Assembly: GCA_016713245.1 (NCBI GenBank)
Contig: JADJPM010000004.1
Location: 310,001 to 374,000, forward strand
Origin: Verrucomicrobiaceae bacterium
Lineage (GTDB): Bacteria > Verrucomicrobiota > Verrucomicrobiia > Verrucomicrobiales > Verrucomicrobiaceae
DNA length: 64,000 nt
Reading direction: 5' to 3'
Below the pieces are notes generated by a model, which saw only the letters and a list, made by a program, of their open reading frames with translations, did not search any database and had not been told where the DNA came from. Both the position numbers and the translations under genes were made by a program. This document shows positions 1 to 8,550 of this stretch, piece after piece (position 1 is the first letter of the stretch; every line of letters starts with the position of its first letter).

Positions 1-85
1 CCCAAACGCCACGAAAGAAGGAGGCCTCAAGCCCATTCCCATGACCGAGGAACTCCGCGAAGAACTGCGCAAAGAAGGACGCTGA
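1..85 (+). CDS. C-terminal end of an unidentified protein (partial)
   Basis: The reading frame is open from the left edge of the window and closes with TGA at 83-85. It gives about 27 residues ending MTEELREELRKEGR, a charged helical tail. The family cannot be told from this stub. It could also be chance, but the codon usage fits the neighbouring genes. Confidence 0.45.
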   Translation, partial: PNATKEGGLKPIPMTEELREELRKEGR

Positions 86-217
86 CTGGGCCGCCATTTC
101 AACGCCTTTGGACCACGTTGCCAGCTACTCGGAAGCAGGCGCGGCAAACCATTGCAGGTGCTGGTCGCCGGGTCTGTGCTTCCAGAGGCCGATGCGCACC
201 CCGACTCCGCCGCCAGC

Positions 218-1501
218 TCAGTCATTCGAGCCGGGATCAGCGGCCGATTTCGATTGGGAAGGCGATGGCTTCAGGATCACGCCGTTGCTGGTCCGCTCCA
301 GTTCAGGATCGAAGGCAAATTCAAGGATCGCGTCATCCAGCGTGTTCAGAATCCAATCCTCGATGAGCTGGTCATTGTTGGAGACAGCGGCTTCCAGCCA
401 AGCCCTGCCGTGGGCATCTTCGAGCAACTCAAAATCCATCCGCAGCATGCCGCCTTCACCCAACTGCTTCGGCATCGCTGCGAGCCGCTGCATCAACTTG
501 GATTCCGCCTCGGGTTTTTCGATCACGGCGATGAACCGATTCATCAACTGGTTCAGTTCAGCGCTTTTCATCAGCTCCGCTTTGGTCATGCCCTTATGCC
601 GTTGTATGATAGCCTCCACGGTTTGATGCACCTGGCGCGACACCGGAGCTGGCCGGTAATGGCGTTTGCCATCGTCGGGCGATTTCTTCGCGACGCTGTC
701 CTGCTTGCTGACCGTTACTTTTTCAACCTGCGCCACTTGCTTCGTGGGTTGCGGCACCGGCGTGTTTTGAAGCGCGATTGGAACGCTGATGACTGCAACG
801 GCGGCCGTCGCGAGGAGGAGTTTGGTGGTCGTGGTCATGGCGATGAGGGTGCTCGTGGTCGCGGCGTGGGTGCCCAGGCCGCTGATGGAAACCTTGCCCA
901 GCGATGCCGTAAGGCCCGCCGGAGCCGCATTCGCTGAATGAGTGCCCAGCAGTGCTGCGAGGCCTGCGCCGCACATGACGCCCTTCCTTTTTAAGCCAGC
1001 GCGCAACTCATCAATCGCCGAATCGAGCTGTCGCGACACGGTGGACTGGCTGATGCCCATGCGTGCGGCCAGTTCCTGCTGCGTGCGGCCTGCGAGGTAG
1101 CATTCCACGATCATGGCGCGCGTTTGCTCGGGCAATTCAGCCAATGTCTCATCGACGAGCGGCTCCAGTTCCGCCCAAGTCGCTTCAATCGCCGGATCGT
1201 TCCACTGCTCGGCAGCAGCAGCCTCATGGTGCTGCCGGCGGCATTCACCGCGCACGATGTTTTGCGCCTTTTGCCAAGCCACGTGGTGCAGCCACGCGCC
1301 AATCGATTGAATGGCCGATCCGCTGCTGCGGGCGAGCGCCAGGAAAGTCTCCTGCGCCACATCCTGTGCCAGCGCTGCGTCCCGCGTCACGCGGCAGGCC
1401 GTGGCGTGCACCATGCCGGCATGTGCCTCCACAATGGCCTGAAATGCCTCGGCATCACCTTGGTGGTGGTAGCGCTTCAGAAGTTGGAGATCAGTCTGCA
1501 T
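218..1501 (-). CDS. ECF-type sigma factor with transmembrane and extracytoplasmic extension
   Basis: 427 residues, more than twice the usual ECF length. Region 2 covers about residues 8-90 (core DVAQETFLALAR), and region 4 with a helix-turn-helix covers about 118-170 (AARMGISQSTVSRQLD). An Ala/Thr-rich linker is followed by a single hydrophobic helix near residues 226-244 (LLLATAAVAVISVPIAL). The C-terminal half is charged, predicted helical, and would lie outside the membrane. ECF factors with such extensions are known in Planctomycetes and Verrucomicrobia; activity is then thought to be controlled through the tether rather than a separate anti-sigma factor. No anti-sigma gene is adjacent. 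The start at 1501 gives a normal region 2. The 134-bp gap upstream probably holds its promoter. Confidence 0.85.
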   Translation of the reverse strand: MQTDLQLLKRYHHQGDAEAFQAIVEAHAGMVHATACRVTRDAALAQDVAQETFLALARSSGSAIQSIGAWLHHVAWQKAQNIVRGECRRQHHEAAAAEQWNDPAIEATWAELEPLVDETLAELPEQTRAMIVECYLAGRTQQELAARMGISQSTVSRQLDSAIDELRAGLKRKGVMCGAGLAALLGTHSANAAPAGLTASLGKVSISGLGTHAATTSTLIAMTTTTKLLLATAAVAVISVPIALQNTPVPQPTKQVAQVEKVTVSKQDSVAKKSPDDGKRHYRPAPVSRQVHQTVEAIIQRHKGMTKAELMKSAELNQLMNRFIAVIEKPEAESKLMQRLAAMPKQLGEGGMLRMDFELLEDAHGRAWLEAAVSNNDQLIEDWILNTLDDAILEFAFDPELERTSNGVILKPSPSQSKSAADPGSND

Positions 1502-1635
1502 GACAGCGGTCGGCGTTGTTGCTCAACCACTATGCCACCGGTCAGGTTTTGTTTATGCGCACCTTTTTGCAGAGCGTGACAAACACGGGTCCTGACCATT
1601 CTCTTCAGCGGCGAGGCATAAGGCAAAGAAGCCTG

Positions 1636-2565
1636 CTATTTCAACTCAGCCTCCGGCACGAGCCGGATTTCAACAGGCGCGTCCTTGAGGTGCTTGTCGA
1701 AGAAGGCCTGCATGAGCTGGATGACGGCGGGTTTGCCGAAGGCGGGGCCGCCGTGGCCGGAGCCGGGGAGGGTTTGGAGCCAGACGGGGATGTTTTGGGC
1801 TTTTAGGGCGGCTTCGAACTGCACGCTTTGCGCATAGGGAACGAGAGTGTCGTGCGTGCCGTGCAGGATGAGGAAGGGCGGGCTGTCTTTGCTGACGTAG
1901 TGCACGGGGCTGACGGCATCGGCTTTGGGTTTGTCGTCGAGCTTCGAGCCGATGAGGGAGGAGTAGGGATCGCTCGGTGTGTTGAAGGCGAAGATGTTCT
2001 TCACGTTTTTGTCGTCGGCGGCTTGCTGCACGACGGTGCTGAAATCGGCGGGGCCATAGATGTCGATTACGGCCTGCACGCGATCCGATTGATCCAAATG
2101 GCCACCGATGGGCGGAAAGGCTTTTTTGCCGCCGGAGGTGCCGACGAGGGCGGAGAGATGACCGCCTGCGGAGCCGCCGACGGCACCAAGACGATCGGGG
2201 TCGAGGTTGTATTGCTTGGCATGGGCTCGCAGCCAGCGGATGGCGGCCTGGCAGTCCTGAATCTGCGCTGGGAAAATGGCTTTTCGGCTGAAACGATACT
2301 CCACACTCGCCACCGCATAGCCTTTGAGCACCATCGCGGAAACGGGGCATGGGAATTTGTTCCCCGCACGCCATCCGCCGCCGTGGATGTGCACGATGAG
2401 TGGCAGCGGTTTGTCACTCGGTGTCTCCGGCACGTAAATGTCGAGCTTTTGCGCCTCATCACCGCCTTCGATGTAGGCGATGTCTTTCTCCATCTTGAAG
2501 CCCGCGGGCCGTTGGGCGAGCAGGCTGGTGGTGAAGAAGGTGAAAAGGAGCAGAAGCGGCTTCAT
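1636..2565 (-). CDS. Secreted alpha/beta hydrolase (esterase/lipase, BD-FAE/HSL-like)
   Basis: 309 residues starting at MKPLLLLF, which gives a clean Sec signal peptide ending near LLAQ; the longer upstream reading frame would bury this signal and overlaps the divergent gene. The oxyanion motif HGGGW is at residues 61-65 and the nucleophile elbow GGSAGG places the serine at residue 132. A late SGHGGPAF segment supplies the probable catalytic histidine. The family hydrolyses short acyl or feruloyl/acetyl esters, often on plant polysaccharides. It is divergent from the efflux lipoprotein gene, with about 97 bp between the two starts. The substrate is not deducible. Confidence 0.85.
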   Translation of the reverse strand: MKPLLLLFTFFTTSLLAQRPAGFKMEKDIAYIEGGDEAQKLDIYVPETPSDKPLPLIVHIHGGGWRAGNKFPCPVSAMVLKGYAVASVEYRFSRKAIFPAQIQDCQAAIRWLRAHAKQYNLDPDRLGAVGGSAGGHLSALVGTSGGKKAFPPIGGHLDQSDRVQAVIDIYGPADFSTVVQQAADDKNVKNIFAFNTPSDPYSSLIGSKLDDKPKADAVSPVHYVSKDSPPFLILHGTHDTLVPYAQSVQFEAALKAQNIPVWLQTLPGSGHGGPAFGKPAVIQLMQAFFDKHLKDAPVEIRLVPEAELK

Positions 2566-2662
2566 GGTGGCATGGCGTAACAAGCGAGTGCGGCGGATTC
2601 TATCGGTGGAGGCGGTGAAGTTTGGCATGGAAGGGCAGGGGAGCGCAGCGTATGAGGCTGCG

Positions 2663-4093
2663 ATGATGTCTCTCAAATGTGTTTCTGTTTTTCCGGTCTT
2701 GCTGCTGGCGGCTGGCTGCTCGTTTTTCCCGCCACTGGGCTCGAAAAGGATGACGGCGGACTTGGCGGCGTTGCATGGCACGGTGCCGGATAAGTGGGCG
2801 GCGCTGCCGAAGGTGCCGAAAAGCGCGGCGACGGGCTGGTTGCATGATTTTGGAAGCGCGAGACTTGAGTCGATGGTGAACCAAGCGATCACGGCGAACC
2901 CAGATTTGCTGGCGGCGGCGGCGCGGGTGCGGCAGACGAGGGCGCAAGCGGTGCAGGAGGGCGCTTCGTTGTTTCCGCAGGTGTCGGCGAATTCGGGAGC
3001 GAGTCGGGCGCAGACGCCGAGCGACCAGCGTTTTGCTGGGGTGAATCAAATCGCGAACCGCTTCAACTGGACGGTGAATGTGGCGTGGGACGTGGATTTT
3101 TGGGGCGTGATCGCGGATGGGCGTCGGGCGGCGGTGGCGAGGACGCAGGCGAGCGAGGAGACGTGGCATGCGGCGCGGCTTTCGCTGGCGGCGAACACGG
3201 TGCAGACGGCGGTGACGCTGGCGGAGGCGGAGAGTCTGCAACGGCTTGCGGAGGAGAACATCCGCGTGCGAAAGACGCAGCTCGGTATTTTGGAGCGGCA
3301 GATGGATCGGGGCATTGATCCAGAGCGTGCGGCGCTGGATGTGAGCCTGAGCCGGGCGGATCTGGCGCGGGCGGAATCGACGCTGGTGCAGCGCCAACGC
3401 ACAGCGGATGAGACTCGACGGACGCTGGAGACGCTGATGGGCGGCTATCCGGCGGGGCATGAGCGCGGGATCGGGGTGCTGCCGGTGCTTCGACGCGGGG
3501 TGCCGGCGGGGCTTCCTTCGGAGATGCTGCTGCGTCGGCCGGATCTGCGGGCGGCGGAGCGGCGTGTGGCGGCGGCGCTGGCGGATGAGAGCAGTGCAAA
3601 GAAGGCGCTGCTGCCGAGTTTTCGCCTGACGGGTTCGTTTGGCCGAACGACGCAGGAGGTGGAGAAGCTGATCCGGCCGGAGACGGCGCTGTGGAATATC
3701 GCTTCTCAGGCAGCGCAGACGCTGTTCCAAGGTGGAAGGCTGAAAGCTGGGATCGATCTGGAGCGGGCGCGGTATGACGAGAATCTGCAAACCTACGCGG
3801 GCAGCGTGCTGACGGCGTTTCGCGAGGTGGAGACGGCGCTGGCGGCGGAGCGTTTTCTCACGGAGCAGGAGGCGGCTTTGCAGAGGGCGGCGGAGCTGGC
3901 GGAGCAATCGGAAAAGCTAGCGCTGGGGCAGTATGAGAAGGGCTTGAGCGATGTGCTGACGCTGTTGGATACACGGCAGCGGGCGTTTGATGCTCGAAGC
4001 GCCCTGATCGCGGTGCAGGCGCAGCGTTTGCGGAACCGGGCGGCGCTGCATCTGGCGCTGGGCGGGGACTTTTCGAGTGTGGCGGCCCGATGA
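2663..4093 (+). CDS. Outer membrane efflux lipoprotein, TolC/NodT family
   Basis: About 476 residues. The chosen ATG gives a lipoprotein signal with lipobox LAAGC (Cys19), so the protein should be acylated and sorted to the outer membrane. Two OEP repeats are visible, rich in Ala/Glu/Arg heptads typical of the periplasmic alpha-barrel (for example LVNQAITANPDLLAAAARV near the N-terminus and GQYEKGLSDVLTLLDTRQRA near the C-terminus). These proteins form the outer channel of RND or ABC efflux pumps. No periplasmic adaptor or RND pump gene is next to it, so the partners must be encoded elsewhere. ATG at 2666 is an equally possible start. Confidence 0.88.
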   Translation: MMSLKCVSVFPVLLLAAGCSFFPPLGSKRMTADLAALHGTVPDKWAALPKVPKSAATGWLHDFGSARLESMVNQAITANPDLLAAAARVRQTRAQAVQEGASLFPQVSANSGASRAQTPSDQRFAGVNQIANRFNWTVNVAWDVDFWGVIADGRRAAVARTQASEETWHAARLSLAANTVQTAVTLAEAESLQRLAEENIRVRKTQLGILERQMDRGIDPERAALDVSLSRADLARAESTLVQRQRTADETRRTLETLMGGYPAGHERGIGVLPVLRRGVPAGLPSEMLLRRPDLRAAERRVAAALADESSAKKALLPSFRLTGSFGRTTQEVEKLIRPETALWNIASQAAQTLFQGGRLKAGIDLERARYDENLQTYAGSVLTAFREVETALAAERFLTEQEAALQRAAELAEQSEKLALGQYEKGLSDVLTLLDTRQRAFDARSALIAVQAQRLRNRAALHLALGGDFSSVAAR

Positions 4094-4139
4094 ACGCGAA
4101 GTGACGATTTTTTGCTTCGCGGGCGGAGGGCAAGCCGCT

Positions 4140-5669
4140 ATGCTGAAAATCCCTCCCAGCCTGCCTATGACCGATACGCCTCTACCTGATATTTTGAACT
4201 GGCCCTCTTCCGGCGTGAGGCTGACGCGCCTGGATGCGGCGCTGTTTTTTGGCGGTGCGGTGCTGGTCTCGGCGCTGGCGGTGTTCACGGTGCTGAAAAT
4301 GAACCTGGGCATTGCGATGGATGCGCCGGATGCGAGGCGGAAGTTTCATGGGAAACCGATCCCGCGTCTCGGCGGCGGCCCGATCTTTATGACGCTGCTG
4401 CTGGGCGCGGTGGCGGCCTCTTTTTATGGCGCGGTGGACTGGGATCGCTGGCTGGCGCTGGCGGTGTGTAACACGCTGATCTTTAGCGTGGGCTTTGTGG
4501 ATGATCTGAAGCCGCTGGGGGCCAAGGTGAAGCTGGTGGGCCAACTGGGCACGGCGATGATTCTGTATGCGATGGGCATTTCGATCGATATGCTGAGCAA
4601 TCCCTTTGGCGAGGGCTCGATCACGCTGGGCATCTGGGCGCTGCCGCTGACGCTGATGTGGCTGGTGGCGATCCCGAACATCGTGAACCTGATCGACGGC
4701 ATGGATGGGCTGGCAGGTGGTTTTGGCATGTTTTTGTGCCTCACCATGGCCTTCATCGGCCATTACCAAGGGCAGCCGGACGTGGCGGCGGTGTCGCTGA
4801 CGATGGCGGGAGCTCTGGGAGGCTTTTTGATCTTCAATCTGCCGCCAGCGAAGATTTTCCTGGGGGATGGCGGGGCTTATTTGATCGGCTTTTTCATCGC
4901 GTCGGTGTCGTTGCTGTCCTCGAACAAGGGATCGGTGATCGGGGCGCTGCTGGTGATCGTGATCGCCCTCGGGGTGCCGATTCTCGATACGGCCTTCGCC
5001 ATCATCCGGCGGGCGATCCGCGGGGTGCCGGTGTTCAGTGCGGATGCGGAGCACATTCATCACCGGCTGATTTTGCTGGGCTATAGCAAAGGGCGGGCGC
5101 TGGTGGCGATGTACACGGTGTGCCTGCTGCTGAGCCTCGCGGGCATCAGTATCCTGCTGACGAAGGGGCTGGCTCTGCCGGTGACGGGCGCGATCTTGTT
5201 CCTTCTGGCGGTGTTGGCGGCGCGGTATCTGGGCTATGTGCGCAGCTTTTCGCGGCTGCGCAGTCAGATCCGCGAGACACTGGAGCGGCGGAGGCTGCGT
5301 GAGTACTTCCGTGCCCGTGGGCGTGTGCTGGAGTTTGAAGTGGAGCGGAGTGTCAGTCTCGAGGACTTCGGCAGGGTGTTCGAGCATGCTTTGCAGCGCA
5401 TGGATGTGACCTCGGTGGACGAGACAGGGCGTGAGAGCATGGAACTGGAGGTGGGGAGATCCCATGTTGTGCGGTTGTTTTATCCGGCGGACGGCATGCC
5501 AAAGAGCGAGTGGCAATTGAGGCTCGACGAACTGGTTCAATCGCTCGAAAGCTGTCTGGCCCGTTGGGGCAGCCTGCCTGCCAGCATTCCCGTCACCTCG
5601 GTGAAACCGGAAGATTCCTCCGGCTCGGCCATTCCCACGCCTGTCTCCCTTTCCAAGCCGCTGCTCTGA
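4140..5669 (+). CDS. WecA/TagO-type undecaprenyl-phosphate glycosyl-1-phosphate transferase
   Basis: 509 residues. The ATG at 4140 follows a GGAGGG ribosome site at good spacing; an internal ATG at 4167 lacks one. An integral membrane protein of the MraY/WecA superfamily with about ten hydrophobic segments. Family motifs are present: the VDDLK aspartate pair, NLIDGMDGLAGG, FLGDGGAYLIG, and the HIHHRLILLG loop characteristic of WecA/TagO rather than MraY. It should transfer a HexNAc-1-phosphate to undecaprenyl phosphate and so start an O-antigen or exopolysaccharide chain. A cytoplasmic tail of roughly 170 residues follows the membrane domain and is longer than usual. The next gene, a ligase-like protein, starts 30 bp downstream. 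Confidence 0.88.
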   Translation: MLKIPPSLPMTDTPLPDILNWPSSGVRLTRLDAALFFGGAVLVSALAVFTVLKMNLGIAMDAPDARRKFHGKPIPRLGGGPIFMTLLLGAVAASFYGAVDWDRWLALAVCNTLIFSVGFVDDLKPLGAKVKLVGQLGTAMILYAMGISIDMLSNPFGEGSITLGIWALPLTLMWLVAIPNIVNLIDGMDGLAGGFGMFLCLTMAFIGHYQGQPDVAAVSLTMAGALGGFLIFNLPPAKIFLGDGGAYLIGFFIASVSLLSSNKGSVIGALLVIVIALGVPILDTAFAIIRRAIRGVPVFSADAEHIHHRLILLGYSKGRALVAMYTVCLLLSLAGISILLTKGLALPVTGAILFLLAVLAARYLGYVRSFSRLRSQIRETLERRRLREYFRARGRVLEFEVERSVSLEDFGRVFEHALQRMDVTSVDETGRESMELEVGRSHVVRLFYPADGMPKSEWQLRLDELVQSLESCLARWGSLPASIPVTSVKPEDSSGSAIPTPVSLSKPLL

Positions 5670-5699
5670 CGCTCACCCCTCACCTGCCTTTACACCCAC

Positions 5700-8270
5700 A
5701 TGGAACTCCGGCCTTCCTTTGACGAAACTCCCGAGCCACGCCACCGCTCGAAACCCCGCCTCGCGGCGGAGGATGGCTCTGTCGTTCGCATGGAGCCGGA
5801 TGGCTCGGCGGTCGTCACGGCCTCAGAGGCGGATGATGAAGAGGGAGATGAGCAGGCGGCGGTGGATGCCTATGAAATGGAAGGGCCAGGCTGGCATGGC
5901 GTGATTTTTGCGGGGATTCCGCTTCTGGTGGTTCTACTGGGCGCTGGGCGTGAGGCGTGGTCCCGTGGGCTGGCCGGTGTGCTGCTGGGTGCGGTCATGA
6001 TCTTTTTTCCCGCGCGGCGGCGGTTGCCGCGGGTGGCGCTGGTGGGCCTTCTGGGTACTGTGGCGGCTCCTTTGCTCGCCTTTCTGCCATCTGGGTATCA
6101 TGGGACGATGCCCTGGCGCGAGGCTCTGGTAAAGGATTGGGGGCTGGAACTCGGCTCCTTGGTCACACCGCAGCCCTGGGTGACGCTGGAGGCATGGATC
6201 CTGTTTGCGGTGAGCTTGTTGTGGATGGGCTGGAGTATCTCGCGAGGCTTCTCACAAGCGCAGCGGCGAGTCATGCTGCGTGTGCTGGCGCTGGGCGGCA
6301 TCCTCCTGTCCTGGCTGAGTCTGATGGATCATCTCAAACTGATGCCGGTGCCCTGGTGGCCGCGTCGATTGGAATGGGGGGCAGGCTTCGGCCCGTTTGC
6401 CAACCGTAATCACATCAGCAGCCTCGCCGCGATCACCTGCGTGCTTTGCGCCGCCTGCGCCTACGATGCGAACCGCCGCAAGGAGCGTGGATGGCCCTTG
6501 TATGCGGCAGGCTTTCTCGTGCCTTGCGCGGCGATTTTTGCCAACAGTTCCCGTGCAGGCCTGTTGCTGCTCTTCCTCGGGATGACGATGTGGCTGGGCT
6601 TTTCCGCGATGCGCCGTGGGTTCTTCAAAAAAATGGCTGTCACGGCTTCGCTGGTGATGATGATCTTGGCTGCTCTTTTTCTCTCTCGCGGCGGCGTGAC
6701 GGAGCGCTTCAATGCCAATCAAGGCGCGGAGTTTGTCGGCTCAGGGGCGCGGATCGATTTCTACCGTGACTCGCTCCAAATCATCGGCTCGGTACCGTGG
6801 ATGGGCCTGGGGCTGGGGAATTTCGATACCATCTTCGCGATCGCCACTGGCACGCATGATCCAGCAATCAAACAGGATCCGCGTACCCATGCACTGCACC
6901 CAGAAAGTGACGTCGTGTGGCTGCTCTTTGAAGGCGGTCTCTCCACCGTGGCCCCGTGCTTGCTGCTGCTTTACTGGCTGGCCTTTTCCACTGGACCGTG
7001 GTTTACCCGAAAATCCAAAGGCCGCTCCCACCGCCAGGACCGTCGGACTCGAAACACCGCGGCCATTGCTTTGCTCTTGGCCATGATACACGGCTTGATG
7101 GACGTGCCGAATCACGGCCTCGGCTACTTCGCTGTCATCGCCCTCCTTGCAGGCATCGCCGTGCGCCCACGCAGCCTACCAAAGCCGGCCGGGCTGCCGG
7201 AGCGTGCTGGCTCGCTGCTCATCGGCACCGGCACCCTCCTGGCTGGCATCGCCTGGCTTTCCGTGTCTTTTGGGCAGCCGCTACTGCCTGGCACCAGTGC
7301 GGCGAAGATGCTTAGAGATCGTGCTCTCGAGCTATCTCGCTCCGGCTCCGCCTCGGACGCCATCGCCCTGCTCGATCAGGCTATTCGAATGCGCCCGCTC
7401 GACTTTCAGCTCTACTTTGAGCGGGCGGAGACACGTCTTCTGCTCCATGGTAACCACGAAACGGCCTTGCTGGATTTCACCCGCGCCCGCTACCTCGAGC
7501 CCCACTACGCTTACATGTGCTATCAGGAGGGCGTCGATTGGCTCTCGCACCGCCCCGATTATGCGGTGCTCGGCTGGCGGGAGTTCTTGAAACGTGCCCC
7601 CCAGGCGGCCCCCGGCCAGCACGGCTATTACCGGGCCATGGTAAATCACGCCCAGCCCTTTGCCGATCTCCGCCAGCAGGTCTGGAAGCTCGCCGACAAG
7701 CTCGACCTCAAAATCGAATACCTCGGCAGTGTCTCCACTCGTGAGGACTTCGATCTTTGCCTCAAAGACATCCTCGCCCGCCAGCCCGATCTCGCCTCCC
7801 TCGATGCCGTTCAGCGCATGAACCTCTTCGAAATGTGGCTGCGCCTCGGGGATGTCGAGGCCCTCATGGCCGCGATCGAATCCAACAAAACCTGGGAGCG
7901 TGACGGCGGCTGGAAGCTCCTCGCCGAGCACTACGCCAAGAAATCCGATTTCCACCGTGCCTGCGAGATCGCCAATATCTACCTCCCCTCCCTCATCCGC
8001 ACCACCCCTGGCACCAGCACCGATGTGCAGGCCCTCGAACGAGCTTTCCTCTTCAATCCGCTCGATTCCCGCCTCGGCATCGATCTCTTCCAGGCCTATA
8101 AATCCCGCAACGATTTCGACGCAGCTATCCGCACCCTCGAAAAGGTCAAAAACACCACTTATCCCCCTCCCTACCTCCATCAGGAAATGGCGGCCATCTT
8201 CATAGCCAAGGAGGATTTCCGCCGCGCTTGGGAGCATTACCGTGAAGCGGCAGCCCAGAAGGTAAACTGA
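5700..8270 (+). CDS. O-antigen ligase (Wzy_C) family protein with C-terminal TPR-like region
   Basis: 856 residues. The first 65 are acidic and cytoplasmic. Residues from about 66 to 530 hold many hydrophobic helices, with the ligase/polymerase signature in the large periplasmic loop (SGARIDFYRDSLQII, then GLGLGNFDTIF and HALHPESDVVWLLFEGG). From about 540 to the end the protein is soluble with TPR-like helices (ASDAIALLDQAIRMRPLDFQLYFERA). The layout matches O-antigen ligase/TPR proteins of exopolysaccharide systems. The gene lies 30 bp after the WecA-like gene, so an operon is likely. Whether it polymerises or ligates the glycan cannot be said from sequence. Confidence 0.85.
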   Translation: MELRPSFDETPEPRHRSKPRLAAEDGSVVRMEPDGSAVVTASEADDEEGDEQAAVDAYEMEGPGWHGVIFAGIPLLVVLLGAGREAWSRGLAGVLLGAVMIFFPARRRLPRVALVGLLGTVAAPLLAFLPSGYHGTMPWREALVKDWGLELGSLVTPQPWVTLEAWILFAVSLLWMGWSISRGFSQAQRRVMLRVLALGGILLSWLSLMDHLKLMPVPWWPRRLEWGAGFGPFANRNHISSLAAITCVLCAACAYDANRRKERGWPLYAAGFLVPCAAIFANSSRAGLLLLFLGMTMWLGFSAMRRGFFKKMAVTASLVMMILAALFLSRGGVTERFNANQGAEFVGSGARIDFYRDSLQIIGSVPWMGLGLGNFDTIFAIATGTHDPAIKQDPRTHALHPESDVVWLLFEGGLSTVAPCLLLLYWLAFSTGPWFTRKSKGRSHRQDRRTRNTAAIALLLAMIHGLMDVPNHGLGYFAVIALLAGIAVRPRSLPKPAGLPERAGSLLIGTGTLLAGIAWLSVSFGQPLLPGTSAAKMLRDRALELSRSGSASDAIALLDQAIRMRPLDFQLYFERAETRLLLHGNHETALLDFTRARYLEPHYAYMCYQEGVDWLSHRPDYAVLGWREFLKRAPQAAPGQHGYYRAMVNHAQPFADLRQQVWKLADKLDLKIEYLGSVSTREDFDLCLKDILARQPDLASLDAVQRMNLFEMWLRLGDVEALMAAIESNKTWERDGGWKLLAEHYAKKSDFHRACEIANIYLPSLIRTTPGTSTDVQALERAFLFNPLDSRLGIDLFQAYKSRNDFDAAIRTLEKVKNTTYPPPYLHQEMAAIFIAKEDFRRAWEHYREAAAQKVN

Positions 8271-8550
8271 GGCCAGCGAAAGGCTCTTTCCAGAGACGAG
8301 AACCCGCCGCAGCCACAAGCAGGCACCTCCATGCTATCATCCCACGTCTTTCCGCCCCGTCACTCGGGTGTCAGGTCAGTCAGGTCGTCTCGGCTCTGCA
8401 TCCAGCGCCACTCCCCCACTCCATTTCCCTCCAAATTCCCCACCCACCCCAATCATTCGCAAATTCGAGAAAATCTCGTTTGACGCCCGGTTTTGAGTCA
8501 TTTAACCTTTTTTGATAATCAATCCTGAATCTCAAACCACCCGACCAATT
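8271..8550. other. Intergenic leader before the response regulator
   Basis: 280 bp without a credible gene. The second half is AT-richer than its flanks. A possible sigma-70-like promoter is TTGACG at 8480-8485 and TAACCT at 8503-8508, spacing 17; the -10 match is weak. Confidence 0.35.

Noticed and set aside
2600..3907. Long minus-strand frame opposite the efflux lipoprotein
   Set aside because: Arg-rich, no family likeness, and exactly antisense to a well-supported gene. A GC-rich codon-bias shadow.
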